A stretch of 27,616 nucleotides of DNA from JACVRW01 sp036009005. Its GTDB lineage: Bacteria; Actinomycetota; Thermoleophilia; Solirubrobacterales; Thermoleophilaceae. Below are positions 1-6,939 of the stretch, one piece after another (position 1 is the first letter of the stretch; the number at the start of each line of letters is the position of its first letter). The stretch spans positions 1 to 27,616 of the forward strand of contig DASYMP010000068.1 in assembly GCA_036009005.1 (NCBI GenBank). The letters are read 5' to 3'. The translations under genes were made by a program, and so were the position numbers. The notes below the pieces were generated by a model that was not told the origin of the DNA, did not search any database, and saw only the letters and a list, made by a program, of their open reading frames with translations.

Positions 1-428
1 GCGGCTCGGAGGCGGGCCGCCGCCTGATCGACTCCGGTGGGTCAGGACCGGCCGAGCTGATCGCTCGCCACCTCCGCCCGCGGCCTAGGCTCGAGGCCGG
101 ACGCGCGCTGGGTGCCGCGGGGGCGACGGCGATGATCGACCTGAGCGACGGGCTCGCCACGGACGCGCGCCACGTGGCGGAGCGCAGCGGGGCGGAGCTG
201 CGCGTGCGGCTCGCGGACGTGCCGCGCCCCGACGGCGTCAGCCCGGAGGAGGCCGTGACCGGCGGCGACGACTACGAGCTGCTCGTGACCATCCCACCTG
301 AGCGACGTGAGGCTGCCGAAGCCGCGGCAGCACTCACGTGGGTCGGCGAGGTGTCAGGCGGCGCGGGCCTCGTTCTGCTCGGCCCCGACGGAGCCGTCGA
401 AGGGCTCCGGGGCTACCAGCATCCATGA
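1..428 (+). CDS. thiL: Thiamine-monophosphate kinase, C-terminal part
   Basis: This is the 3' end of a gene that enters from the left edge; the reading frame is open from base 3. ThiL phosphorylates thiamine monophosphate to thiamine diphosphate with ATP. The visible 140 or so residues include an AMIDLSDGLATD stretch, typical of the AIRS/ThiL fold, and the TGGDDYELL motif that marks the C-terminal domain of ThiL. The protein ends QHP and stops with TGA at 426-428. Its last 75 bases overlap, on the opposite strand, the end of the small gene at 354-524. The upstream part and the start are outside the window. Assignment is by motif recognition and is fairly secure. Confidence 0.85.
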   Translation, partial: GSEAGRRLIDSGGSGPAELIARHLRPRPRLEAGRALGAAGATAMIDLSDGLATDARHVAERSGAELRVRLADVPRPDGVSPEEAVTGGDDYELLVTIPPERREAAEAAAALTWVGEVSGGAGLVLLGPDGAVEGLRGYQHP

Positions 429-524
429 GCGCAGCACCGCCTCGGCGACCACGCTCGGCTCGACTACATACTCGTCCCGCTCGACGCTCGACAGGAGCAT
501 CGGATCAATTCCCCTAGCTGACAT
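354..524 (-). CDS. Small 56-aa protein with FlgM-like C-terminal motif
   Basis: A 56-residue reading frame starts at ATG 524-522 and ends with TGA at 356-354. It has a near-perfect Shine-Dalgarno AGGGAGGT about 6 bases upstream of the ATG, which is the main reason to believe it. The protein begins MSARGIDPMLLSSVERDEY. The stretch ERDEYVVEPSVVAEAVLRS resembles the C-terminal sigma-binding helix region of FlgM-type anti-sigma factors (a Y-x-V-D/E-P then V/IAE pattern), but the similarity is short and I do not assign function. It lies about 50 bases downstream of the M28-like membrane gene on the same strand and may be co-transcribed with it. Its 3' end overlaps the end of thiL antisense. A 7-bp inverted repeat surrounds its ribosome-binding site. 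Confidence 0.6.
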   Translation of the reverse strand: MSARGIDPMLLSSVERDEYVVEPSVVAEAVLRSWMLVAPEPFDGSVGAEQNEARAA

Positions 525-526
525 GC

Positions 527-548
527 GGTGTACCTCCCTTTGTACACC
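527..548 (-). promoter_or_regulatory. Inverted repeat enclosing the RBS of the small gene
   Basis: On the minus strand the sequence reads GGTGTAC, then AAAGGGAG, then GTACACC, followed by GC and the ATG. The two 7-base arms are perfectly complementary and the 8-base loop carries most of the Shine-Dalgarno. This could be an RNA hairpin that presents the ribosome-binding site in its loop, or a DNA dyad bound by a repressor. Only the symmetry is seen directly; the regulatory role is inferred. Confidence 0.45.
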
Positions 549-575
549 CCGCTTATCGGCAGCACCTCCGAAGCC

Positions 576-2279
576 TTACACCTGAACATCCGGCCACCTG
601 AGCGCGGCCTCGGCGGTCGCGCATGCAGACGCCAGCATCACGCACCCGATCAGCGACGTGACGATCCCGACGCTGTGGCCGGTGGCGAGCATGAGCACGT
701 ACCAGAGCCCGGACAGCGGATCGAGCGACAGCGCGAACAGGTGGTAGACGGCGACGAGCAGCACCGGCGCCGCGCCCACCGCGATCAGGGTGAGACGGGT
801 GCGCCGCGACGGCAGCGGCCGCGTGAGCGCGAGGAGCGTCCAGAGGTGGGCCGCCGGCACGACGAGCAGCCCGGCGTACGGGTTCGCCAGCCAGAGCAGC
901 ACCGATCCCAGCGCGATCGTCAGGCCGAGCGCCACGCCGCCACCGAGGTCCGGCGGCTGCTCTAGCTCGGGGTCCGGGCGGGTGGCGAGCCAGCGTGCGA
1001 GCACGAACGCGAGCGCCATGGCCACCAGCACGCCGGCGAGCACCGCCAGGGCCGCGCCGTCCAGCGGCAGCGCCGCGGGTGGCACCGGCGCGGGCGGTGG
1101 CGACGGAGTGGCGTCGACCAGCGCCAGCACCTGGGCGAGCGCGAGCGCCGCGAGGAACGGGGCGAGCCAGGCGCCGAGCCAGCGAAACCAGCGCAGCACG
1201 TCGACCTGGCGGCGGCGGGCGCGCGCGAGCGCGTCCACGGACGCGACCAGGACCGGCAGCAGGAGCGCGCCCGCGAGCAGCGACAGGACCCAGCCCGGCA
1301 GCACCTGGCTCACGGCCTGGATGTAGCTCTTCGGCCCGTGCTCCGGGCGCCCACCCTCGTCGAGCGCGGTGATCGTCCGGAGCGTCGCGCGGCCGAGCTC
1401 GCCGAGCCGGTCGGCGTCGATCGCCTCGACGGGCCCGTCGCCGTCCGGGGGCAGCTCCCCGCTGCCCGAGATCCGGACGGCGTCGTAGCCCTGCTCGAGG
1501 AGCACCCCCTGGGCGCCGATCCCGATCGGGAAGGACAGCCGTGCGAGCTGGCCGAACGTGCTGCTTCCACCCGCTGAGCGGCCCAACTCCTGGCGAATCG
1601 ACTCCGCCGCCGTGCGCTGAAGCGCGATCCCCGCGCGCGTCGGGTCATTCGACCAGGCCTGGAGGATCGGCCCGTGGTTCGTGGCCGAACCGAGGTCCGA
1701 CATCACGAGCACGGCGTCGACGAGGTCCGGCGCGGGCAGGGCGTCCACGAGCTCGCGCGTGCCCACCTCGCCGAGGCTCGAGCCGTCCACCGACGCCAGC
1801 ACCAGCGTCTTGCGCGACGGGCGCCCCTGGTAGACACGGGCGAGCTGCATCAGCGCGGCGGTGTCGGCGGCGCTCCCCGGCGCGTCCGGAACCGTGACGG
1901 CGTCGCGTGCGGCCACGATCACGATCTGGCGGCGCGAGCTGCCCGCGCGCCGGCCGATCACGTTGACGAGCTCCTGACCCGCGTGGGTGAAGTGCTGGAG
2001 CAGCGGACGCGGCCCGCGGCCCGCGCGGAATCCGCGTGCGGCGAACGTATCGGCGACGAGCTGGGCGGTGCCGCGGTCGCCCGCCGAGCCGGCGCGGCGA
2101 TCGGGTGCCTGGGCCACGATGCGCGACGCCAGCTCGCTGGCCTGCGCGCCGTCGAACAGCACGTCCGCCGCCAGCCCCTGCGCCACCGGGCGCGGCCGGC
2201 TCTGGAACGAGAACATCGTGAGCACGAGCGCCAGGAGGGCCGGGACGAAGGCCGCGCGGTAGATCCTTGGCTCTATCAC
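576..2279 (-). CDS. Membrane protein with degenerate M28-peptidase-like domain
   Basis: About 567 residues from GTG at 2279-2277; an in-frame GTG at 2324 would add 15 residues but run into the divergent regulator gene. An N-terminal hydrophobic segment (AAFVPALLALVLTMF) is followed by an extracytoplasmic region of about 280 residues with the layout of an M28 (aminopeptidase Y/Q type) domain: VNVIGRR, IVIVAARDAV, GSAADTAALMQLARV, LVLASVDGSSLGEVGTREL. The usual zinc and catalytic residues are mostly absent: the HxD position reads ARD, and the DGEE/E-E position reads DGSS. The C-terminal 240 residues form roughly six or seven membrane helices. It is therefore probably a non-catalytic M28 relative anchored in the membrane. 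It is divergent from the response regulator gene and upstream of the small gene at 354-524. Confidence 0.7.
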   Translation of the reverse strand: MIEPRIYRAAFVPALLALVLTMFSFQSRPRPVAQGLAADVLFDGAQASELASRIVAQAPDRRAGSAGDRGTAQLVADTFAARGFRAGRGPRPLLQHFTHAGQELVNVIGRRAGSSRRQIVIVAARDAVTVPDAPGSAADTAALMQLARVYQGRPSRKTLVLASVDGSSLGEVGTRELVDALPAPDLVDAVLVMSDLGSATNHGPILQAWSNDPTRAGIALQRTAAESIRQELGRSAGGSSTFGQLARLSFPIGIGAQGVLLEQGYDAVRISGSGELPPDGDGPVEAIDADRLGELGRATLRTITALDEGGRPEHGPKSYIQAVSQVLPGWVLSLLAGALLLPVLVASVDALARARRRQVDVLRWFRWLGAWLAPFLAALALAQVLALVDATPSPPPAPVPPAALPLDGAALAVLAGVLVAMALAFVLARWLATRPDPELEQPPDLGGGVALGLTIALGSVLLWLANPYAGLLVVPAAHLWTLLALTRPLPSRRTRLTLIAVGAAPVLLVAVYHLFALSLDPLSGLWYVLMLATGHSVGIVTSLIGCVMLASACATAEAALRWPDVQV

Positions 2280-2291
2280 TCGGGGGCAACC

Positions 2292-2297
2292 TACAAT
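2292..2297 (+). promoter_or_regulatory. Candidate -10 box for the two-component operon
   Basis: TACAAT closely matches the bacterial -10 consensus TATAAT and stands out in the GC-rich background. Transcription would begin about 7 bases downstream, near 2304, which is right at the best start codon of the regulator (TTG 2306), implying a leaderless or nearly leaderless mRNA. A -35 element is not clear; TTGGCT at 2267-2272 is 19 bases upstream. Positional inference only. Confidence 0.4.
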
Positions 2298-2305
2298 CCG
2301 GAGGG

Positions 2306-3007
2306 TTGTCGGTTGCTGCCCCACGCATCCTGCTCGTCGACGACGAGCTCTCCGTGCAGAAGCTGCTCACGTATCCGTTGCGCAAGGAGGGCTACGACGT
2401 CATTCCCGCGCTCGACGGGCGCGAGGCGCTCGATCGCCTGCGTGACGACAACTTCGACCTCGTCGTCCTCGACGTGATGCTGCCGCGGATGGACGGGTTC
2501 GACGTGTGCCGCGCGATCCGCTCGCGCAGCACGGTGCCGATCATCATGCTCACCGCGAAGACCGAGGAGACGGACAAGGTGCTCGGGCTCGAGCTCGGCG
2601 CGGACGACTACATCACCAAGCCGTTCTCGGTCCGCGAGTTCCGCAGCCGCGTCAAGGCCGTGCTGCGCCGCGCCGCCCTCGCCCAGCCGGAAGCGCAGTT
2701 CGAGGAGCCGATCGACACGGGCGAGCTCCACCTCGACTTCGAGAAGCGCATGGTGCTGGTCCGGGGCGAGCCCGCCCGGCTCACCTACGTGGAGTTCGAG
2801 ATCCTGGCCGCGCTCGCGCGCGCGCCCGGGCGCGTCTTCAGCCGGACGATGCTCCTGGAGCGCGTCTGGGGCGACGCCGCCTACCGCGATCCGCGCACGA
2901 TCGACGTGCACATCCGCCACCTGCGCGAGAAGCTCGAGGCGGAGCCGAAGACGCCGGAGCTGATCCTCACGGTGCGCGGCGTGGGCTACCGCTTCAGGGA
3001 CTCGTGA
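2306..3007 (+). CDS. OmpR/PhoB-family response regulator
   Basis: A DNA-binding response regulator of about 233 residues. The receiver domain has the acidic pair in LLVDDE, the phospho-acceptor Asp56 in LVVLDVMLPRMDG, and Lys105 in ITKPF. The C-terminal winged helix (from about residue 130) ends with IDVHIRHLREKLE and LTVRGVGYRF, the OmpR/PhoB signature. The start is uncertain: I prefer TTG 2306 because it abuts TACAAT at 2292-2297, while TTG 2267 lies further into the divergent gene. GGAGG at 2300-2304 touches the TTG too closely for a normal ribosome-binding site. The stop overlaps the GTG of the histidine kinase by 4 bases, so the two are translationally coupled and very likely a cognate pair. 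Confidence 0.9.
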   Translation: MSVAAPRILLVDDELSVQKLLTYPLRKEGYDVIPALDGREALDRLRDDNFDLVVLDVMLPRMDGFDVCRAIRSRSTVPIIMLTAKTEETDKVLGLELGADDYITKPFSVREFRSRVKAVLRRAALAQPEAQFEEPIDTGELHLDFEKRMVLVRGEPARLTYVEFEILAALARAPGRVFSRTMLLERVWGDAAYRDPRTIDVHIRHLREKLEAEPKTPELILTVRGVGYRFRDS

Positions 3008-4425
3008 GCCAGCTGCGCTCGCTTCGCCACAAGCTCGCGCTCATCTTCTTCCTCATCACGGCGGCCGCCTTCTCCGCGATCTTCTTCGGGGTCGTCCCCC
3101 AGCTCGAGCAGAGCCTGAAGGAGCAGCGGCTCAACAGCCTCGAGGACGAGGCGCGCACGGCGAGGCCGGCGCTCGAGCTGCCGCTCGTGGGAGGCAGGCA
3201 GCCGTCGGCCAAGGAGCTCGCCGCGCGCGTGCGCCGAGCCGAGGACGCCACGGACGCCAAGCTCACGCTCCAGGACTGGCAGCAGCACGCCACGAACGAG
3301 CGCTTCCCCGGCTTCTATCCCCTCACGGACAAGGGCGAGCCGCAGCCGTTCGACGAGAACCTCGCGCGCCGGGCCATCGACACGCGGCGGATGCAGCGCG
3401 GCTACCGAACCTTCCGCGGCGGCGAGATAGGCGTGGTCGTGCAACTTGTGAAATCACCGAGCGCCAACCCGCGCGTGGCGTTCTACTCGCGTGACTTCGA
3501 GGACGTCCAGGCGACCGTGGCGTTCGTCCGCAAGCGCGTCCTGATCGCCACGCTCGCGGCGCTCCTGATCGCGCTGATCGGCGGTTATCTCGTGGCGGCC
3601 AGGCTGGCGCGCCGAGTCGGACGGCTCGAGCGCGCGGCGCGCCAGGTGGCGCGCGGGCGCTTCGTGGAGCCGCTGCCCGCCACCTCGCGGGACGAGATCG
3701 GCCAGCTCACCGACACGTTCAACCGGATGCAACAGCAGCTCCGGCGCGTCGACGTGGCTCGCAAGGAGTTCATCGCCACGGCCTCGCACGAGCTGCGCAC
3801 CCCGATCTTCTCGCTCGGCGGGTTCGTGGAGCTGCTCCAGGACGAGGATCTCGACGAGGAGACGCGGCGCGAGTTCCTCGAGACGATGAGCGAGCAGGTG
3901 GAGCGCCTCCAGAAGCTGTCCGTGAACCTGCTCGACCTGTCGCGGCTCGACTCCGGCTCGGTCGAGCTCCACACCGAGCCGGTGGATCTGGCGGAGCTCA
4001 CGCGCTCGATCGCCGGCGAGTTCCATCCGCGTCTCGCGGAGCACCACACGGAGCTCGTGCTCGACGTGCCCGAGGACGGCCCGAGCGCCTCCTGCGACCG
4101 GGAGCGTGTGGCTCAGATCATGCGTATCCTGCTCGACAACGCCCTCCGCCACACGCCCGAGGGCACCGACGTGACCGTGAGCGCATCCCGCTACAACGGC
4201 GCCACCGAGCTCACGGTGGCCGACACCGGCCCCGGCCTTCCGGCCGGCGCGCGCCACAAGGTCTTCGAGCGCTTCTACACCGGCGACGCCGCGCGCGGGG
4301 CGGGCCTCGGGCTCGCGATCGCTCGTGAGCTGGCCGAACGGATGGACGGGCGGCTCGTGCTCCAGACCGACACCGGCAACACCGCCTTCACGCTCGAGCT
4401 GCCGGCCGACGGGAACGACGGGTGA
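3004..4425 (+). CDS. Sensor histidine kinase with HAMP domain
   Basis: 473 residues from GTG 3004, which overlaps the regulator's TGA (GTGA). Architecture: transmembrane helix at about 11-35, extracytoplasmic sensor region of about 145 residues, second transmembrane helix near 178-203 (VLIATLAALLIALIGGYLV), HAMP domain, HisKA with the phospho-acceptor His262 in ATASHELRTP, and HATPase_c with the N box DNALRHTP (Asp378, Asn379), G1 DTGPGLP (Asp407) and G2 GAGLGLAIA. All catalytic boxes are intact. The sensor region has no recognisable named domain. The HtrA-family protease follows with another 4-base overlap, which suggests an envelope-stress role, by analogy with systems such as CssRS-HtrA; the actual signal is unknown. 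Confidence 0.92.
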   Translation: MSQLRSLRHKLALIFFLITAAAFSAIFFGVVPQLEQSLKEQRLNSLEDEARTARPALELPLVGGRQPSAKELAARVRRAEDATDAKLTLQDWQQHATNERFPGFYPLTDKGEPQPFDENLARRAIDTRRMQRGYRTFRGGEIGVVVQLVKSPSANPRVAFYSRDFEDVQATVAFVRKRVLIATLAALLIALIGGYLVAARLARRVGRLERAARQVARGRFVEPLPATSRDEIGQLTDTFNRMQQQLRRVDVARKEFIATASHELRTPIFSLGGFVELLQDEDLDEETRREFLETMSEQVERLQKLSVNLLDLSRLDSGSVELHTEPVDLAELTRSIAGEFHPRLAEHHTELVLDVPEDGPSASCDRERVAQIMRILLDNALRHTPEGTDVTVSASRYNGATELTVADTGPGLPAGARHKVFERFYTGDAARGAGLGLAIARELAERMDGRLVLQTDTGNTAFTLELPADGNDG

Positions 4426-5609
4426 GGCGAGCGGCGGCAGCGGCCGCCGCCATGCTTGCCATCGCCGCGGCGGGCTGTGACGTGAACGGCGACGGCGGAG
4501 CCGGCAGCGGCGGCGGCGAGAAGGCGTCGCGCAGCGAGGTCACGACCACGCGCGTGCAGGTGGTCGAGGGCCTGGGCCGGGAGGGCGGTTTCGACCCAGC
4601 CGCGATCTACAAGCGGCTGTCTCCGGGCGTGGTGACGATCCTGTCGCTCTTCAAGGGCGACCGCAACAACCTGCTGGACGACCAGGGCGAGGGCGGGCAG
4701 GGCTCCGGCTTCGTGCTCGACGGCGACGGCTACATCGCCACGAACGCGCACGTCGTCACGACGGACCGCGGCGACAGCACCGCGCTGGCGGACCAGGTCT
4801 TCGTGGAGTTCTCCGACGGCAACCGGGTCGCCGCGACGGTCGTGGGCCACGACCTGAACGCCGACGTGGCCCTGCTGAAGGTCGACCCGGACGGGCTCTC
4901 GCTCACGCCGCTCAGGCTGGGCGAATCGAAGCCGCTCCAGGTGGGCGAGCCGGTGGCGGCCATCGGCAGCCCGTTCGGGGAGCGCCAGTCGCTCTCGATC
5001 GGCGTCGTCTCCGCGCTCGACCGCACGATCGAGTCGCTCACCCAGTTCGAGATCGGCGACGCGATCCAGACCGACGCCGCGATCAACCCCGGCAACTCGG
5101 GCGGCCCGCTGCTCGACGCCGAGGGCCGCGTGATCGGCATCAACGCCCAGATCAAGTCGCAGTCGGGCGGCGGCGAGGGCGTGGGCTTCGCGGTGCCGGT
5201 GGACGCGGTGCGGCGCTCGCTCCACGAGCTGCGCGCGAAGGGGCGCGTGGACTACGGCTACCTCGGCGTGGAGACGCTGACGCTCTGGCCGCAGCTCGCC
5301 GATCGGCTCGACGTCGGCGCGGACGCCGGAGCGCTCGTGCAGAGCGTGGTGGACGGAAGCCCGGCCGAGCAGGCGGGAATCGAGTCCGGCACCGAGGAGA
5401 TCACGTTCCAGGGCCAGACTCAGATCCAGACCGGTGGCGACCTGATCGTCGGCGTGGACGGCCGCGAGCTCACGCCGGAGCACGACCTGGCCGACGAGAT
5501 CAGCGCGCACGGCACGGGCGAGCACGTCCAGCTGAACCTCGTGCGCGAGCGGAAGCACATCTCGGTCGAGGTCGAGCTGGGCAAGCGCCCGGCCCGCGCG
5601 GCGCCCTAG
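4422..5609 (+). CDS. HtrA/DegP-family serine protease, predicted lipoprotein
   Basis: 395 residues from GTG 4422, overlapping the kinase stop by 4 bases. The N-terminus is a lipoprotein signal: basic MRR, Ala-rich hydrophobic core, then a lipobox AAAGC with Cys19 as the modified residue. A Gly/Ser-rich linker leads to a trypsin-like domain with an intact triad: His110 in ATNAHVV, Asp148 in LNADVALLKVD and Ser226 in NPGNSGGPL. A PDZ domain occupies about 260-390 (YGYLGVETL ... GSPAEQAGI ... DLIVGVDGREL). HtrA proteases degrade or refold damaged extracytoplasmic proteins. The direct linkage to a two-component system suggests induction by, or feedback on, envelope stress. A soluble or transmembrane form is less likely given the lipobox. 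Confidence 0.92.
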   Translation: MRRAAAAAAAMLAIAAAGCDVNGDGGAGSGGGEKASRSEVTTTRVQVVEGLGREGGFDPAAIYKRLSPGVVTILSLFKGDRNNLLDDQGEGGQGSGFVLDGDGYIATNAHVVTTDRGDSTALADQVFVEFSDGNRVAATVVGHDLNADVALLKVDPDGLSLTPLRLGESKPLQVGEPVAAIGSPFGERQSLSIGVVSALDRTIESLTQFEIGDAIQTDAAINPGNSGGPLLDAEGRVIGINAQIKSQSGGGEGVGFAVPVDAVRRSLHELRAKGRVDYGYLGVETLTLWPQLADRLDVGADAGALVQSVVDGSPAEQAGIESGTEEITFQGQTQIQTGGDLIVGVDGRELTPEHDLADEISAHGTGEHVQLNLVRERKHISVEVELGKRPARAAP

Positions 5610-5610
5610 C

Positions 5611-6528
5611 GTGCGCGAGCTCGTTCGCGACCTCGCCGTGGCGCTCCGCGAGCGCGTGCTGCCGCACCTGGGCTCGCACGCGGGCCGCGTCCACGAGGCG
5701 GAGGCCGCCGGTGGCGACGTGACGTTCGCGATCGACGCCGAGGCTGAGCGCGAGCTGGAGGCCTTTCTCGCCGAGCGCGCTCCGGACGTGGCGTTCTACT
5801 CGGAGGACCGCGGGCTCGTGGAGCCCGCCGGCGGCGCGCGCTTCGTACTCGTGGTCGATCCGATCGACGGCACGCGCCCGGCGCTCGCGGGCCTGGAGTC
5901 CTGCTGCGTGTCGGTGGCGGCTGCTCCGCTCGGCGGCGGCGAGCCGGCGATGGGCGACGTGACGGTGGGCTGCGTGGTCGAGATCCCCTCGGGGCAGCTG
6001 TTCCTCGCGGAGCGCGGCGCCGGCGTGGTCGAGGGACCGCCGGTGGTGCTGTCGCCGAACGAGCGGATCGAGCGGATGTTCTGGACCTATGGGTTCCGCG
6101 GACGGCCCGCGCGGCCGATGGCGGAGGTGCTCGGCGACCTGATCGACGCGTCGTCGGTCGGAGGGGCGACGTTCGAGCTCGGGTCGGCCGCGTTCGACAT
6201 GACGAGGATCGCCACGGGCCAGCTCGACGCGTACGTGGAGCCCGGCCCGCGGCTAGTCGACGAGGTCGAGGGGATGCGGGCGCAGTTCGAGCGCGTGGGC
6301 GGGGGAGCCGTCCTCAACAACTCGCCGTACGACCTCGCCGCGGCCACGCTGATCCTCGAGGAGGCGGGCGCGGTGGTCACGGACGCCTACGGCCGCGCGC
6401 TGTCGGCCTGCCCGCTGCTGGGCTCGGCGCACGAGTTTCAGATGTCGGTGGTGGCGAGCGGCAACGCCGCGCTGCACCGCGCAATCCTGGACGCGCTCGA
6501 TGCAGGCTTTCTGCGCGTTTCTGGGTAG
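5611..6528 (+). CDS. Inositol monophosphatase / FBPase-like family enzyme
   Basis: 305 residues from GTG 5611, one base after the protease stop. Metal-binding motifs of the lithium-sensitive phosphatase superfamily are present: SEDRG (Glu65) in place of the common GEE, DPIDGT (Asp83, Asp86), and the second motif YDLAAATLILEEAGA near residue 245, equivalent to WDxAAGxxxxxEAGG. These enzymes hydrolyse small sugar or inositol phosphates with Mg2+. The motif continues DGTRPALAGLESC rather than the usual DGTxNF, so the substrate may differ from inositol-1-phosphate. It lies between a protease and a GHKL-like regulator and upstream of two sugar transferases. Specificity cannot be told from sequence. 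Confidence 0.8.
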   Translation: MRELVRDLAVALRERVLPHLGSHAGRVHEAEAAGGDVTFAIDAEAERELEAFLAERAPDVAFYSEDRGLVEPAGGARFVLVVDPIDGTRPALAGLESCCVSVAAAPLGGGEPAMGDVTVGCVVEIPSGQLFLAERGAGVVEGPPVVLSPNERIERMFWTYGFRGRPARPMAEVLGDLIDASSVGGATFELGSAAFDMTRIATGQLDAYVEPGPRLVDEVEGMRAQFERVGGGAVLNNSPYDLAAATLILEEAGAVVTDAYGRALSACPLLGSAHEFQMSVVASGNAALHRAILDALDAGFLRVSG

Positions 6529-6529
6529 G

Positions 6530-6928
6530 GTGCCCGACGTGGACTCATCGCAGGCGACGGACAGCCGGGACGTCTCGCTGACGATCCCCGCGAGACCGGA
6601 CTATCTGGTGCTCGCCCGGCTGGCGCTGTCCGCGGTCTGCAGGCTCACGCCGCTCTCGCCCGAGGAGGTGGCCGACCTCAAGCTCGCGATCACCGAGGCG
6701 GCCAACGACTTCGTGGACGAGAGCCGCGGGCTCGACGACGAGAGCAGGCTGAGTTTCTCCTTCAACCTCGGTGACGACCGGCTCGTGATGGACCTGGATG
6801 GCCCGGCCGGTCCGGTGGCGTCCTCCGAGCAGGAATTGAGCCGCGCGATCATCGAGGCGACGGTCGACGAGGCGGACTTCGAGTCCGGCCGCACGCGGCT
6901 CGTCAAGTACCTCGCCGAGACTGGATAG
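6530..6928 (+). CDS. RsbW-like (GHKL) anti-sigma-type ATP-binding protein, divergent
   Basis: About 132 residues from GTG 6530. A second GTG at 6539 has a better-placed GGGTAGGG upstream and may be the real start; an ATG at 6500 would overlap the previous gene. The layout fits the serine-kinase anti-sigma fold: VSLTIPARPDYLVLARLALSAV at the start, then an N-box-like LAITEAANDFVDES. The later ATP-binding boxes are weak: the G1 position reads MDLDGPAGP and the C-terminal glycine-rich lid of active RsbW proteins is replaced by GRTRLVKYLAE. It may have lost kinase activity, or simply be divergent. No sigma factor is adjacent. A STAS partner exists at 21878-22237, but a pairing is speculation. Confidence 0.65.
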   Translation: MPDVDSSQATDSRDVSLTIPARPDYLVLARLALSAVCRLTPLSPEEVADLKLAITEAANDFVDESRGLDDESRLSFSFNLGDDRLVMDLDGPAGPVASSEQELSRAIIEATVDEADFESGRTRLVKYLAETG

Positions 6929-6939
6929 TCTGCCGCGCT

